DNA of 64,000 nt from NCBI RefSeq assembly GCF_946480185.1, contig NZ_CAMLIG010000003.1:255851-319850 (forward strand), written 5' to 3'. The notes beneath the pieces were generated by a model. The model saw only the letters and a program-made list of their open reading frames with translations, was not told where the DNA came from and did no database searches. Position numbers and translations under genes: made by a program. Source of the DNA: an uncultured Pedobacter sp. GTDB lineage: Bacteria > Bacteroidota > Bacteroidia > Sphingobacteriales > Sphingobacteriaceae. Positions 34,613 to 43,895 of this stretch are shown piece by piece (within the stretch, counting starts at the first letter, position 1; every line of letters starts with the position of its first letter).

Positions 34613-35566
34613 TTAAAGCCAATTTTTCTTTTTAAAATAAATCAAGGTTCCTAACGAGGAAAGCACCATTAAAACGATGGCTACAAAATAACCATATTTC
34701 CATTCCAGCTCGGGCATAAGATTAAAATTCATTCCATAAATACTGGCAATTAAAGTTGGTGGCATAAAAGCAACCGTAGCAACGGTGAAAATTTTAATGA
34801 TCCGATTTTGTTCGATGTTGATTAAACCCATAAAAGTATCTTGAAGGTACTCCAAACGTTCAAAAGCAAACTTATTGTGTTCTAAAAGAGAACTGATATC
34901 CTTGATCATTATTTTTAAAACCCCCATAAATTCCTGAGGGAAAATAGATGATTTGATTAGTGAGGAGAGCAAGCGCTGTTTATCGATGATATTCTCGCGG
35001 AGCATCATATTATCGCTCTGTAAAGAAGATATTTTCAATAAATCGTCTTCGTCAACACGCTCATTTGTAGCTTTTAAACTGCGGTTTAGTTCTGCAATTT
35101 CTTTTGCAATATTCTCAATTAAATCTGCATCCTGATCTATACAGGTTTCTAAAATAGTGGATAAGATTTGATAGCCATTAACGTATAAAGTTGGATTGGC
35201 TTTTATCTTTTTAACCGACTCGCTAAAAGTTTTAATATCGTCATCACGATAAGTGAACAGTATTCCTTTTTCTAAAATAATAGAGACTGGATTATATTCA
35301 AAACTATTTTGCCTGGTTGAAAGAAAGTTAGAATTAATGATGATTTCGTTGTCCATCTCGCTAAAACGTGATGAACTTTCAATCTCCTGAGATTCTTCTT
35401 CTGAAGAGTATTTAATATCGAAATATGTCTCAATAGTTACTTTTTCTTCAACCGTAGGATTCTGCAAATCAACCCAAACTAAGCTTTCGAGAGGGATTTC
35501 TCTCAAAGACTCCACATCAGATTCTTTTGCCAACCGAGTGTTCTTTTTGTAATATATTCTAAGCAT
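34613..35566 (-). CDS. corA: CorA-type magnesium/cobalt transporter
   Basis: 317 residues. Large acidic N-terminal cytoplasmic domain, then two C-terminal membrane helices (about 258-278 and 292-310). The selectivity-filter signature YGMNF is present at about residue 278 (IYGMNFNLMPELEWKYG). Forms a pentamer that conducts Mg2+ (or Co2+) inward. Size and order match CorA well. Divergent from the radical SAM gene, with only about 37 bases between the start codons, so promoters may overlap. Confidence 0.93.
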   Translation of the reverse strand: MLRIYYKKNTRLAKESDVESLREIPLESLVWVDLQNPTVEEKVTIETYFDIKYSSEEESQEIESSSRFSEMDNEIIINSNFLSTRQNSFEYNPVSIILEKGILFTYRDDDIKTFSESVKKIKANPTLYVNGYQILSTILETCIDQDADLIENIAKEIAELNRSLKATNERVDEDDLLKISSLQSDNMMLRENIIDKQRLLSSLIKSSIFPQEFMGVLKIMIKDISSLLEHNKFAFERLEYLQDTFMGLINIEQNRIIKIFTVATVAFMPPTLIASIYGMNFNLMPELEWKYGYFVAIVLMVLSSLGTLIYFKKKNWL

Positions 35567-35598
35567 CTGGCATCAAGATAACATTAATTTTCAATTCG

Positions 35599-35606
35599 TA
35601 TCTTTG
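35599..35606 (+). promoter_or_regulatory. Bacteroidota -7 promoter element before radical SAM gene
   Basis: TATCTTTG matches TAnnTTTG and overlaps the TTG at 35604, making that codon an unlikely start and supporting GTG 35625. Confidence 0.5.
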
Positions 35607-35624
35607 CAAAAATATCAATCAGCA

Positions 35625-36578
35625 GTGGAGAAAGCCTTAGCATTCGGAGAAAAAAATTATAATTACTATAGCGCCTACTTAAAAAACAAGTATAAAGTTA
35701 AACGCGTTTACAAAGTAATTGTTGATGGTGGATTTACCTGCCCTAACAGAGATGGATCTAAAGGTTACGGAGGTTGCACTTATTGCAACGTAGATTCTTT
35801 TACGCCCACATCCCGCACCATGGAAACCATGAAACAGCAAATTGAGTTTGGGATGGAACGGGCTTGGAAACATTACAAAGCAGAGAAATTTATCATATAC
35901 TTTCAGCCAAACACCAATACTTATGCTCCGGCACATTACTTAAAAACAATGTATGATGAGGCATTAAGCGTGGACATGACCAACGTTGTTGGTTTGTCTG
36001 TAGGTACTCGCCCGGATTGTATTGATGCAGAGAAGATTGCACTTTTAGAGAGTTACACAGACAGAGTTGATGTAGATTTGGAAATGGGAATGGAATCTAT
36101 CTATAACGAAACCCTAGAGCAGATTAACCGTGGCTGTTCGCATGATGAATTTGTGAACACTATGAGTTTGCTGACTAACAGCAAATTAGACATCTGCGTT
36201 CATACTATTTTTGGCTTACCCGGCGAAACACATCAAATGATGTTGGCTTATGCCGATGAAATCAATAAATACCCACAAATTAGCTTTGTAAAGTTTCATC
36301 ACCTGCATATTGTAGAAGGATCTATAATGGGTGCTAAGTACAAGAAGGACCCTTTCAAACTTTTCACATTACAGGAATATGCAGACTTTTTGTGCGAGCT
36401 TTTGCCAAGAGTCCGCCCGGATATTATCATACAACGTTTATTCGGAATTTCTGATTTAGATATGCTGATTGCTCCTAAATGGGGATTAAGAAAATCGGAA
36501 ATACAGACTTTTATTGATAATGAAATTGAAAGACGAGGAGTTGTTCAAGGAAGTCTTTATAGTTCTTTGCTAGTTTAA
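35625..36578 (+). CDS. TIGR01212-family (YhcC-type) radical SAM protein
   Basis: 317 residues from GTG 35625; an upstream TTG at 35604 overlaps the promoter word. The radical SAM cluster motif has the family's long spacing: FTCPNRDGSKGYGGCTYC, with cysteines 12 and 2 residues apart instead of CxxxCxxC. Downstream are GLSVGTRPDC and VDLEMGMESIYNETL, and a C-terminal RPDIIIQRLFGI. Uses S-adenosylmethionine to start radical chemistry; the substrate is unknown (a role in RNA or peptide modification is only speculation). Monocistronic, with a 179-base gap after it. Confidence 0.9.
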   Translation: MEKALAFGEKNYNYYSAYLKNKYKVKRVYKVIVDGGFTCPNRDGSKGYGGCTYCNVDSFTPTSRTMETMKQQIEFGMERAWKHYKAEKFIIYFQPNTNTYAPAHYLKTMYDEALSVDMTNVVGLSVGTRPDCIDAEKIALLESYTDRVDVDLEMGMESIYNETLEQINRGCSHDEFVNTMSLLTNSKLDICVHTIFGLPGETHQMMLAYADEINKYPQISFVKFHHLHIVEGSIMGAKYKKDPFKLFTLQEYADFLCELLPRVRPDIIIQRLFGISDLDMLIAPKWGLRKSEIQTFIDNEIERRGVVQGSLYSSLLV

Positions 36579-36757
36579 ACAGTGTCAAATTTTAATCTAT
36601 AAAAAAAAGGAGTTTTCAATAAAACATTTTTTTTGTCATAAAAGGGCAATACAATTCACTTAATTTTTAAATTTTCAAACATAACTTTAATTTTACAAGT
36701 TGGGTAAAAGCCTTTTCCACAAACAAATTGCGCCTATCAATACCCTTTTTTAAACTA

Positions 36758-37639
36758 ATGGGATTTATTTTAACCAAGGTAGATACTGTTGATACCATCA
36801 CACCTGAAGATTTTAAAAAAAATTATTTGGATAAAAATCGTCCGGTGGTAATAAAACACCTCACCAAAGATTGGCCCGCCCGCGAAAAATGGACGATAGA
36901 TTATTTCAAATCTGTAGCCGGAGAAATTGAAGTTCCGCTTTATGACAATTCTAAAGCAGATCCATCTAAACCGATTAATGCTGCTGCCGCACACATGAAA
37001 GTTAAGGACTATTTAGACATTTTAAAGAGCCAACCGACGGAACTTCGTATATTTTTATTCAATTTCTTTAAACATGTCCCGAGTTTAAAGAACGACGTAA
37101 TTATCCCTAAAGACCTAATGGGCGGGTTTATAGAAAGTTTACCCACGATGTTTTTCGGTGGCTCCAACTCAATTACTTTTTTACATTACGACATAGATTT
37201 GCCCCATATTTTCCACACCCATTTTGGCGGGCGAAAGCATGTGATTTTGTTTGAAAACAAATGGAAACGGAGACTTTATTGTATTCCAAACGCAACTTAC
37301 GCATTGGAAGATTACGATGTTTTAAATCCTGACTTAGCTAAATTTCCGGCACTAAAAGGAGTTGAAGGTCAAGAAGTATTTTTAGAACATGGAGACACTT
37401 TGTTTATGCCTACTGGGTACTGGCATTGGATGAAATATATTGATGGCTCATTCTCTTTGAGCCTGAGAGCATGGGACGCGTCATGGTCTCGGAAATTACA
37501 CAGTATTTATAATATTGCCGTTAAAGGAGGAGTAGATAGTTTAATAAAACTGATTTTTAAAGAAAAGTATGCAAACTTTAGAGAAAGACTTGCTAAAAAA
37601 AGAGCGATTAGTGCTTATAACCGAAACAGCCTTAAATAA
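36758..37639 (+). CDS. Cupin-like/JmjC-domain (Fe(II)-2-oxoglutarate-type) protein
   Basis: 293 residues from MGFILTKVDTVD; a TTG ten codons upstream is less likely. A cupin_8/JmjC fold is indicated by RPVVIKHLTKDWPA at about residue 28 and the metal triad: His143 and Asp145 in FLHYDIDLPH, and His223 in GYWHWM. Relatives hydroxylate protein or small-molecule substrates using 2-oxoglutarate and O2. It precedes a terminator at 37687 shared with the convergent glgB gene. Substrate unknown. Confidence 0.85.
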   Translation: MGFILTKVDTVDTITPEDFKKNYLDKNRPVVIKHLTKDWPAREKWTIDYFKSVAGEIEVPLYDNSKADPSKPINAAAAHMKVKDYLDILKSQPTELRIFLFNFFKHVPSLKNDVIIPKDLMGGFIESLPTMFFGGSNSITFLHYDIDLPHIFHTHFGGRKHVILFENKWKRRLYCIPNATYALEDYDVLNPDLAKFPALKGVEGQEVFLEHGDTLFMPTGYWHWMKYIDGSFSLSLRAWDASWSRKLHSIYNIAVKGGVDSLIKLIFKEKYANFRERLAKKRAISAYNRNSLK

Positions 37640-37686
37640 ATTTTATTCTGCCAGAACCGAAATTAAAACTAAGATTAGCTTATAAA

Positions 37687-37719
37687 AAAAGCCGAATGCT
37701 TTTCAAACATTCGGCTTTT
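37687..37719. terminator. Terminator between JmjC-like gene and glgB
   Basis: AAAAGCCGAATG/CATTCGGCTTTT, 12-bp stem with a 9-base loop and T-run on both sides. Confidence 0.9.
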
Positions 37720-37736
37720 GATTTTATAATGGAAAT

Positions 37737-39914
37737 TTAAATCGCCTTAAATACCACCATTGCCAGCGGAGGCAAATTAACTTCTATTGAATTTGATTTC
37801 CAATGGCTAGTTTTAGCTTCAGAAGATTTATCAGAATTTTTTACTCCACTGCCCCAAAACTGTTGATCATCAGAGTTGAAAATCTCTTTCCATTTGCCAG
37901 GTTTACTAACTCCAAAACGGTAATTATTCCTCGGAATTGGCGTTAAATTTAATGCTATAATTAAATCATCCTTAGGGTTTAAACCTTTACGGGCGTAAAC
38001 CAGCACAGAATTATCTGCATCATCATTTACAATCCATTCAAAACCTTCCGAATCAAAACTACGTTCATACAAAGCTGGTTCTTCCTTATACAACTTGTTT
38101 AAAGCCATAACGGTTTGCTTCATCCCTTGATGAGGTGCATAATTTAACAAATGCCAGTCTAAAGAATATTTTGGATTCCACTCTCCTGTTTGTGCAAACT
38201 CGGATCCCATAAAAAGTAATTTTGTTCCTGGGTGAGTCCACATATATCCATACAAAGCTCTTAAATTAGCAAACTGTTGCCATTCATCTCCGGGCATTTT
38301 ATAAATCATAGATTTTTTACCATGCACTACTTCATCATGCGAAAGCGGTAACATAAAATTCTCGGTAAACGCATAAATGGTACTAAATGTTAAACCTGAA
38401 TGGTGATATTTCCGGTTTACTGGATCTTCTGAAAAATACTTCAACGTATCGTTCATCCAGCCCATCATCCATTTTTGCCCAAAACCTAAGCCTCCGCTAA
38501 ATGTAGGGTGACTTACGCCACCAAATGAAGTTGATTCTTCGGCAATAGTCTGCACATCCGGAAACATTCCGTAAACAGCTTCATTAAAATCTTTTAAAAA
38601 GGATATCGCTTCTAAATTTTCTCTTCCACCAAACTCATTCGGAATCCATTCGTCATGCTTACGCGAGTAATCCAGATAGAGCATCGAAGCAACAGCGTCA
38701 ACCCTTAAACCGTCAATATGGAAACGCTCCAACCAAAAAATTGCGTTAGAAATTAAAAAAGCTCTTACTTCATTTCGTCCGTAATTAAAAATATATGATT
38801 TCCAATCAGGATGGAAACCTTTGCGTTCATCTGCATGTTCATAAAGGTGCGAACCGTCAAAATTGTATAAGCCATGAGAATCACCCGGAAAGTGTGATGG
38901 AACCCAATCCATAATAACACCAATACCATTTTTATGAAATTCTTCAATCAAAAACATTAAATCCTGCGGTGTTCCGTATCGGCATGTTGCCGCAAAATAG
39001 CCTGTAATTTGGTAACCCCAACTCGGATAAAATGGATGCTCCATTAATGGCATAAACTCTACATGCGTAAAGCCCATTTCTTTCACATAAGGCACCAATT
39101 TATCGGCCATATCCCGATAGGATAAAAATAAACTAGGTGTTTCTGGACTTCTGCTCCACGACCCAAAATGCACTTCATAAACCGACATTGGCTTGTTTAA
39201 TGCGTTTTTTTGGTGACGGTTCATCATCCAGTCTTTGTCTTTCCACTCATACCAAGTATCCCAAACAATGGAAGCCGTACGCGGTGGTTCTTCACTGCGT
39301 AAAGCAAAAGGATCTGCTTTCTCCAAGTCTTCGCCATTGGTAGAATTTATAAAATATTTATAAGCCTCGCCATTGCCCACATGCGGAATGAAACCTTCCC
39401 AAATCCCTGTTTCGTCCCAACGTACATATAAAGGATGCGAACCTTTATCCCAATAATTAAAATTTCCGATAACAGAAACGTAATGTGCATTAGGTGCCCA
39501 AACCGCAAAATAAGTACCCACCACACCATTATGTTCTACCACATGCGAACCTAGCTTCTCGTAAAGTTTAAAGTGTTTACCCGATTTGAAAAGTAAAACA
39601 TCAAAATCAGTGAGTTTAGAATAATGGTGAACGCTGGCATACTGCGAATGTCCTTCAACAGAAGATAAATGAAGTTCTTCGGATTTAGGAGCTGGTTTTT
39701 TTATTTGCTTTTTTGGCTTTTCAACTGCTTTATCACCTGCAGATGCCTTTTTCGAAGTCACCTTTTTTTCAGCAACTTTCTTAGTTGGCGTTTCTGCATC
39801 TGTTTTTTCCGTTGCCTTTTTTGCCGTAGTTTTTTTAACCGCAGCTTTAGGTTTTACTTCCTTTTTATTTACATCGACCTTTTCTGGAGCGGGTTCTTTT
39901 ATCTTTTTGGCCAT
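37737..39914 (-). CDS. glgB: 1,4-alpha-glucan branching enzyme with histone-H1-like tail
   Basis: 725 residues; transfers alpha-1,4 chains to form alpha-1,6 branches in glycogen. GH13 catalytic core includes GLRVDAVASM (nucleophile Asp), TIAEEST (acid/base Glu) and PLSHDE (third acidic residue), with a preceding CBM48-like domain (about 95-190) and a C-terminal beta domain. The first about 78 residues form a Lys/Ala/Pro-rich tail with repeated KKA, KKVAEKK and KKPAPKS units, like histone H1 or the tail of Bacteroidota DNA-binding proteins; it has no counterpart in typical GlgB. Located next to a GH31 glucosidase gene. Confidence 0.94.
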   Translation of the reverse strand: MAKKIKEPAPEKVDVNKKEVKPKAAVKKTTAKKATEKTDAETPTKKVAEKKVTSKKASAGDKAVEKPKKQIKKPAPKSEELHLSSVEGHSQYASVHHYSKLTDFDVLLFKSGKHFKLYEKLGSHVVEHNGVVGTYFAVWAPNAHYVSVIGNFNYWDKGSHPLYVRWDETGIWEGFIPHVGNGEAYKYFINSTNGEDLEKADPFALRSEEPPRTASIVWDTWYEWKDKDWMMNRHQKNALNKPMSVYEVHFGSWSRSPETPSLFLSYRDMADKLVPYVKEMGFTHVEFMPLMEHPFYPSWGYQITGYFAATCRYGTPQDLMFLIEEFHKNGIGVIMDWVPSHFPGDSHGLYNFDGSHLYEHADERKGFHPDWKSYIFNYGRNEVRAFLISNAIFWLERFHIDGLRVDAVASMLYLDYSRKHDEWIPNEFGGRENLEAISFLKDFNEAVYGMFPDVQTIAEESTSFGGVSHPTFSGGLGFGQKWMMGWMNDTLKYFSEDPVNRKYHHSGLTFSTIYAFTENFMLPLSHDEVVHGKKSMIYKMPGDEWQQFANLRALYGYMWTHPGTKLLFMGSEFAQTGEWNPKYSLDWHLLNYAPHQGMKQTVMALNKLYKEEPALYERSFDSEGFEWIVNDDADNSVLVYARKGLNPKDDLIIALNLTPIPRNNYRFGVSKPGKWKEIFNSDDQQFWGSGVKNSDKSSEAKTSHWKSNSIEVNLPPLAMVVFKAI

Positions 39915-40053
39915 ATTATTTTATTGAGCTATTTCAACTTCTTTTATTAAGGAGAAATTAAAATTGGGGTTTATATGTTTTTACAATTTACACATAAAGT
40001 TGAACTATCAATTATTTAATTTTAAAAATACTTATCAAAAATTCAACCACAAA

Positions 40054-40086
40054 AAAAGGTTGCCTTCTTAAAGAAAACAACCTTTT
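40054..40086 (-). terminator. Terminator after GH31 glucosidase
   Basis: AAAAGGTTG/CAACCTTTT stem around a 15-base loop; T-run follows on the minus strand. Confidence 0.8.
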
Positions 40087-40106
40087 AATATCGTTTTAAA
40101 AAAATT

Positions 40107-42611
40107 TTACTTTATCACCTGCACCTGCTTAAATTGCTTTGGTGTTTTAATTACAACGCTTTTAAGTGCATCAAAGTCTAATTTTCCGGAATAAACTTTA
40201 CCATCAATTAATACTTTTGAAGGTTTAAACGGCAAGCCATTTATTTTAAGCTCGTACATTTCGTATCGTGGTGTAAATAAACCTTCAACTGTTTGTTTAA
40301 TTGTCATTGATTTTTTATCGCCGTTTACTACAAACTTTTTCTCCATATAAATATCCTGCTCGTAAGCAAAAGTATCTCCATGGTCTTCAAAATAGAACGA
40401 GTTCACTTCTTCATCTGAGTAATAAACCTGAAAACTCATTTCTTCCACCTCAAACTCGTTGGTGTACTGCATTACCGGATATTCTGGAACAACAGATCCG
40501 GCTTTAACAAAAATCGGCATCGAATCTAAAGGCGCCTCAATCAAATATTCCTGCCCACCCTTCAAAACCTCGTGATTCCAATAGTTAAACCAATTTCCGG
40601 TTGGGAGATAAACCTTACGTGATGTTGCACCTTCTTGTAAAACTGGGCAAACTAAAATCTTGTCTCCAAAAGTAAACTCATCTTCACGAAACCTATTCGT
40701 TGGGTTATCTTGCTCCAGCATAACAACAGGACGTAAAATTGGGAATCCGTAACGGTGATGCTCCCAAAAGGTGGAGTAAATGTATGGAAGCAACTTATAA
40801 CGCAACTCAATAAACTTGCGGTTGATCGCCTCCAACTCCGGCCCAAAGCTCCAAGGTTCACGCTCGGCAGTATCACCGGCAGAGTGCGCTCTCATAAACG
40901 GAGAAAAAACGCCTAACTGAATCCAGCGTGTAAATAATTCGCCCGTAGGTTCACCGCTAAATCCGCCGATATCTGTACCTGCAAACGGCAAACCCGACAT
41001 TGAAAGTCTTTGCATCTGCAAACTTCCAATTTTTAAATGCTCCCAGCTTGCAACGTTGTCACCTGTCCAGCATGAGCTGTAACGCTGTACACCTGCATAA
41101 CCTGCTCGAGTGATTGTAAACGGACGTTTGTTTTTTTGAATTTTCTTTAAACCATCGTAAGTTGCCCTCACCATTTGCATTCCGTAAACGTTATGCGCTT
41201 TACGGTGCGAGCCTCTAAAACCATCATAATTATGACGGACATCATCTGGGAACGTTCCTTTACCAAAAACTGCAGGTTCATTCATATCGTTCCAAACGCC
41301 TGCTACCCCAACTTCTACCAGCTCTTTAAATAAACCGCCCCACCAAGTACGCACTTCAGGATTGGTAAAATCGGGAAATTGGCAACGACCTGGCCAAACG
41401 TGACCTTCCATAAAGTAATCATCACTTCGGCGACAGAAATATTTATTCTCTTTTCCTTCCTTAAAAACCCAATAATTATCATCCACTTTTATTCCGGGGT
41501 CAATAATAACTACGGTCTTAAAACCATCATCAGACAGTTCTTTAATCATCTTTTTAGGATTTGGAAAGTACTTTTTGTTCCAAGTAAAGCACCTGTAACC
41601 GTCCATATAATCAATATCCAGATACAAAGCATCACAAGGGATTTTACGGCTTCTGAAATTATCAGCCAAATCTTTCACTTTCGATTCTGGGTAATAACTC
41701 CAACGGCATTGATGATAACCTAAAGCCCAAATTGGAGGCAATTTATGGGTTCCGGTGAGTGAATTGTAACGTTTCACCACGTCCATCATGTGCGGACCGT
41801 GAATATAATAATACTGCAATTCTCCACCATCTGCCCAGAAACTCAACTTCTCGTTGTCTTCCTGCGCAAAATCAAAATGCGTTTTAAAAGTGTTGTCTAA
41901 AAAAATTCCGTGAGCAATATTTTCGTTTAAACTGATAAAAAATGGAATGCTTCGGTATAACGGGTCTTGATGCTTAGCAAAAGAATAAGTATCAGAATTC
42001 CAGTTTTGTAACCTTTTTCCGCGGAGATTTAAATCAGTTGGCTTGTCGCCCAAACCAAAATAAGCTTCCTCTGGGTAGCATTTTTTGGTACAATACACAT
42101 AGTAACCACCAAACTGGTCATTTTCTTCCCAGTGCATCGCTAAATAATCTTCGTTGATTATTTTGCTATCGTTATCTCTAAAAGAGATGTGGAAATCAGC
42201 TTTGTTAATTAAACAAGATACAGTATTGGTAGAAACTGCATAATGCGCTTCATCTTCTGTGAAGTTAAAAACCGCAACTTTTTGGTCCAAAGTTGGTACA
42301 GCATAAGAAAATTCTTCTAAGAAAACGCTGTGGGGCGCTAAACGTACGCGGATAATCTCATCACTAACTACCCTAATTTCTACAGATGCAGAACCATCGG
42401 TAAAAATAAATTTGTTTTTCTCTTGCCTAACTTCCTTAACCGCCCCTAAAAACTCTTTCTCAATAGGTTTTAAGCCTACAATTGGATTATTAACGTGTTT
42501 AATATCCTCTTCATCCAATTCCTCCGTGGTAACTTCTATATGTTCAGATGTATCTTTTTTATCTAATTCCTCTTCCGGTCTTCTTACTTCTTCCATGCGT
42601 ATATTATTCAA
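40107..42611 (-). CDS. GH31-family alpha-glucosidase
   Basis: 834 residues. Domains: N-terminal beta-sandwich (about 45-285), (beta/alpha)8 core and C-terminal beta domains. The nucleophile Asp442 lies in VWNDMNEPAVF, and the acid/base Asp518 in WTGDNVASW. No signal peptide, so it is cytoplasmic. It probably acts on maltodextrins or branched alpha-glucans next to GlgB. The first 40 residues are very acidic (EEVRRPEEELDKKD... with TEELDEEDI). A second ATG 15 bases downstream (MEEVRRPEE) is also possible. Confidence 0.92.
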   Translation of the reverse strand: MNNIRMEEVRRPEEELDKKDTSEHIEVTTEELDEEDIKHVNNPIVGLKPIEKEFLGAVKEVRQEKNKFIFTDGSASVEIRVVSDEIIRVRLAPHSVFLEEFSYAVPTLDQKVAVFNFTEDEAHYAVSTNTVSCLINKADFHISFRDNDSKIINEDYLAMHWEENDQFGGYYVYCTKKCYPEEAYFGLGDKPTDLNLRGKRLQNWNSDTYSFAKHQDPLYRSIPFFISLNENIAHGIFLDNTFKTHFDFAQEDNEKLSFWADGGELQYYYIHGPHMMDVVKRYNSLTGTHKLPPIWALGYHQCRWSYYPESKVKDLADNFRSRKIPCDALYLDIDYMDGYRCFTWNKKYFPNPKKMIKELSDDGFKTVVIIDPGIKVDDNYWVFKEGKENKYFCRRSDDYFMEGHVWPGRCQFPDFTNPEVRTWWGGLFKELVEVGVAGVWNDMNEPAVFGKGTFPDDVRHNYDGFRGSHRKAHNVYGMQMVRATYDGLKKIQKNKRPFTITRAGYAGVQRYSSCWTGDNVASWEHLKIGSLQMQRLSMSGLPFAGTDIGGFSGEPTGELFTRWIQLGVFSPFMRAHSAGDTAEREPWSFGPELEAINRKFIELRYKLLPYIYSTFWEHHRYGFPILRPVVMLEQDNPTNRFREDEFTFGDKILVCPVLQEGATSRKVYLPTGNWFNYWNHEVLKGGQEYLIEAPLDSMPIFVKAGSVVPEYPVMQYTNEFEVEEMSFQVYYSDEEVNSFYFEDHGDTFAYEQDIYMEKKFVVNGDKKSMTIKQTVEGLFTPRYEMYELKINGLPFKPSKVLIDGKVYSGKLDFDALKSVVIKTPKQFKQVQVIK

Positions 42612-42873
42612 ATAATTCGCTAAGATGCTTAATATCCTTTAATTACAGAAAAAATTAAAATCTAAAAACCTCGGTTTTTACTAACATTCAGGCTAATAAA
42701 GTCGAGTTTTCCACAACATACACCAACTTTCAATGGTCTTTAAAGGCCAGATTAAATGTTTAAACAACAAACAGCCCGTGTTATAATCATTAAAATTTTT
42801 ACAAAAAAAATGATTTAGAATATAGTTTAAACTGTAATTTGGATAGCAGATTAATTTCAGACATTTGCTTTAT

Positions 42874-43359
42874 ATGAACGTTAGCCCTAAAACATTAAAA
42901 TGGATCCTTCGATTTTACCCTCCTCTTTTTTTCCAGCGGATTTGGGTTGTAAAGTTTGGTGAAGATTTTAAATATGTAGAGGTTAAAATCAACAAAAGCT
43001 TCATGAACATCAATTACAATAAAACCCTTTTTGGGGGAACTATATTTAGTGCCTCGGATCCTTTTTATGCGATTCTATTTGATCAAATTTTTAAAAAGAA
43101 GGGCTTCAAAACTAGGGTTTGGTTAAAAAGCGCCCACATTCAATACCTTAAACCTGGAAATACGGATTTACATTTTAAAATAACAATTAACGATAGCGAT
43201 ATTGCTGAAGCCGAACAACAGCTAAACACTGAAGGGAAATTTGTAAAAACCTATCCTATTGAATTGTACAATAAAGAAGGTGTTTTGTGCGCACTGGTAC
43301 AAAATGAAGTTTATTTACGAAATTTACGTATTGGCGAACAACCTACAATTGCCTACTAA
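42874..43359 (+). CDS. DUF4442/hotdog-fold thioesterase-like protein
   Basis: 161 residues from MNVSPKTLKW; a TTG three codons upstream is weaker. The sequence FNINYNKTLFGGTIFSASDPFYAILF-like region (here NINYNKTLFGGTIF) and the following helix correspond to the central helix of the hotdog fold in DUF4442/PaaI-like proteins. Such proteins are often acyl-CoA thioesterases, but a catalytic residue cannot be assigned from sequence. Soluble. The next gene (GNAT) starts directly after its stop, suggesting one operon. Confidence 0.78.
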   Translation: MNVSPKTLKWILRFYPPLFFQRIWVVKFGEDFKYVEVKINKSFMNINYNKTLFGGTIFSASDPFYAILFDQIFKKKGFKTRVWLKSAHIQYLKPGNTDLHFKITINDSDIAEAEQQLNTEGKFVKTYPIELYNKEGVLCALVQNEVYLRNLRIGEQPTIAY

Positions 43360-43824
43360 ATGACAAAAAAGGTAATCATTAATGACGTTTTTTTTCTGAA
43401 GAAAGGTTTTTCAATTAGTACAGACAAAGCACTATTAGATTTAAGTTACATTTATGAGTTTCTGACTCAACAATCTTATTGGGCTAAAAACTTGCCCTTT
43501 GATAAGTTTAAAATAGCTATCGAAAACTCCCATTGTTTTGGTGTTTACCATTACGAGAAGCAAATTGGCTTTGCCCGAGTGATCAGCGATAATAGTACTT
43601 TTGCCTATTTGGCGGATGTTTTTATTGACGCAACTTATCGAAAACAAAGCCTATCAAAATGGCTTTTGCAAACTATATTAAACTACCCGGATTTTAAAGA
43701 TTTAAGACGTTGGCTTTTGGCTACGGCCGATGCGCAAGGTCTATATCAACAATTTGGTTTCAAAAGTTTAAACCAGCCCGAAAGGTTTATGCAGATTTTT
43801 AATCCCTACACTCCAGAAAGTTAA
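43360..43824 (+). CDS. GNAT-family N-acetyltransferase
   Basis: 154 residues, start abutting the DUF4442 stop. GNAT pattern: IGFARVISDNSTFAYLADVFIDATYRKQSLSKWLL, with the acetyl-CoA binding region replaced by YRKQSLSKW instead of the usual Q/RxxGxG/A, so the Gly-rich loop is altered. A final FGFKSL is typical. Acetyl acceptor is unknown. Probably co-transcribed with the preceding hotdog protein. Confidence 0.82.
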   Translation: MTKKVIINDVFFLKKGFSISTDKALLDLSYIYEFLTQQSYWAKNLPFDKFKIAIENSHCFGVYHYEKQIGFARVISDNSTFAYLADVFIDATYRKQSLSKWLLQTILNYPDFKDLRRWLLATADAQGLYQQFGFKSLNQPERFMQIFNPYTPES

Positions 43825-43895
43825 TCAATATTTTACAAAGGCAGATAAAATATCAGCATTATAATAACGTCCTTTGCGGGTCAAATTATTTGCCA

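Noticed and set aside
37585..37640. Frameshift in the JmjC-like protein C-terminus
   Set aside because: The frame is continuous to its TAA and has a normal length; no second frame carries family residues.
39669..39950. Plus-strand frame of 93 codons rich in Phe and Cys opposite the glgB tail
   Set aside because: Arises from the reverse complement of the lysine-rich repeats; a membrane-protein look is an artefact of AAG/AAA codons.
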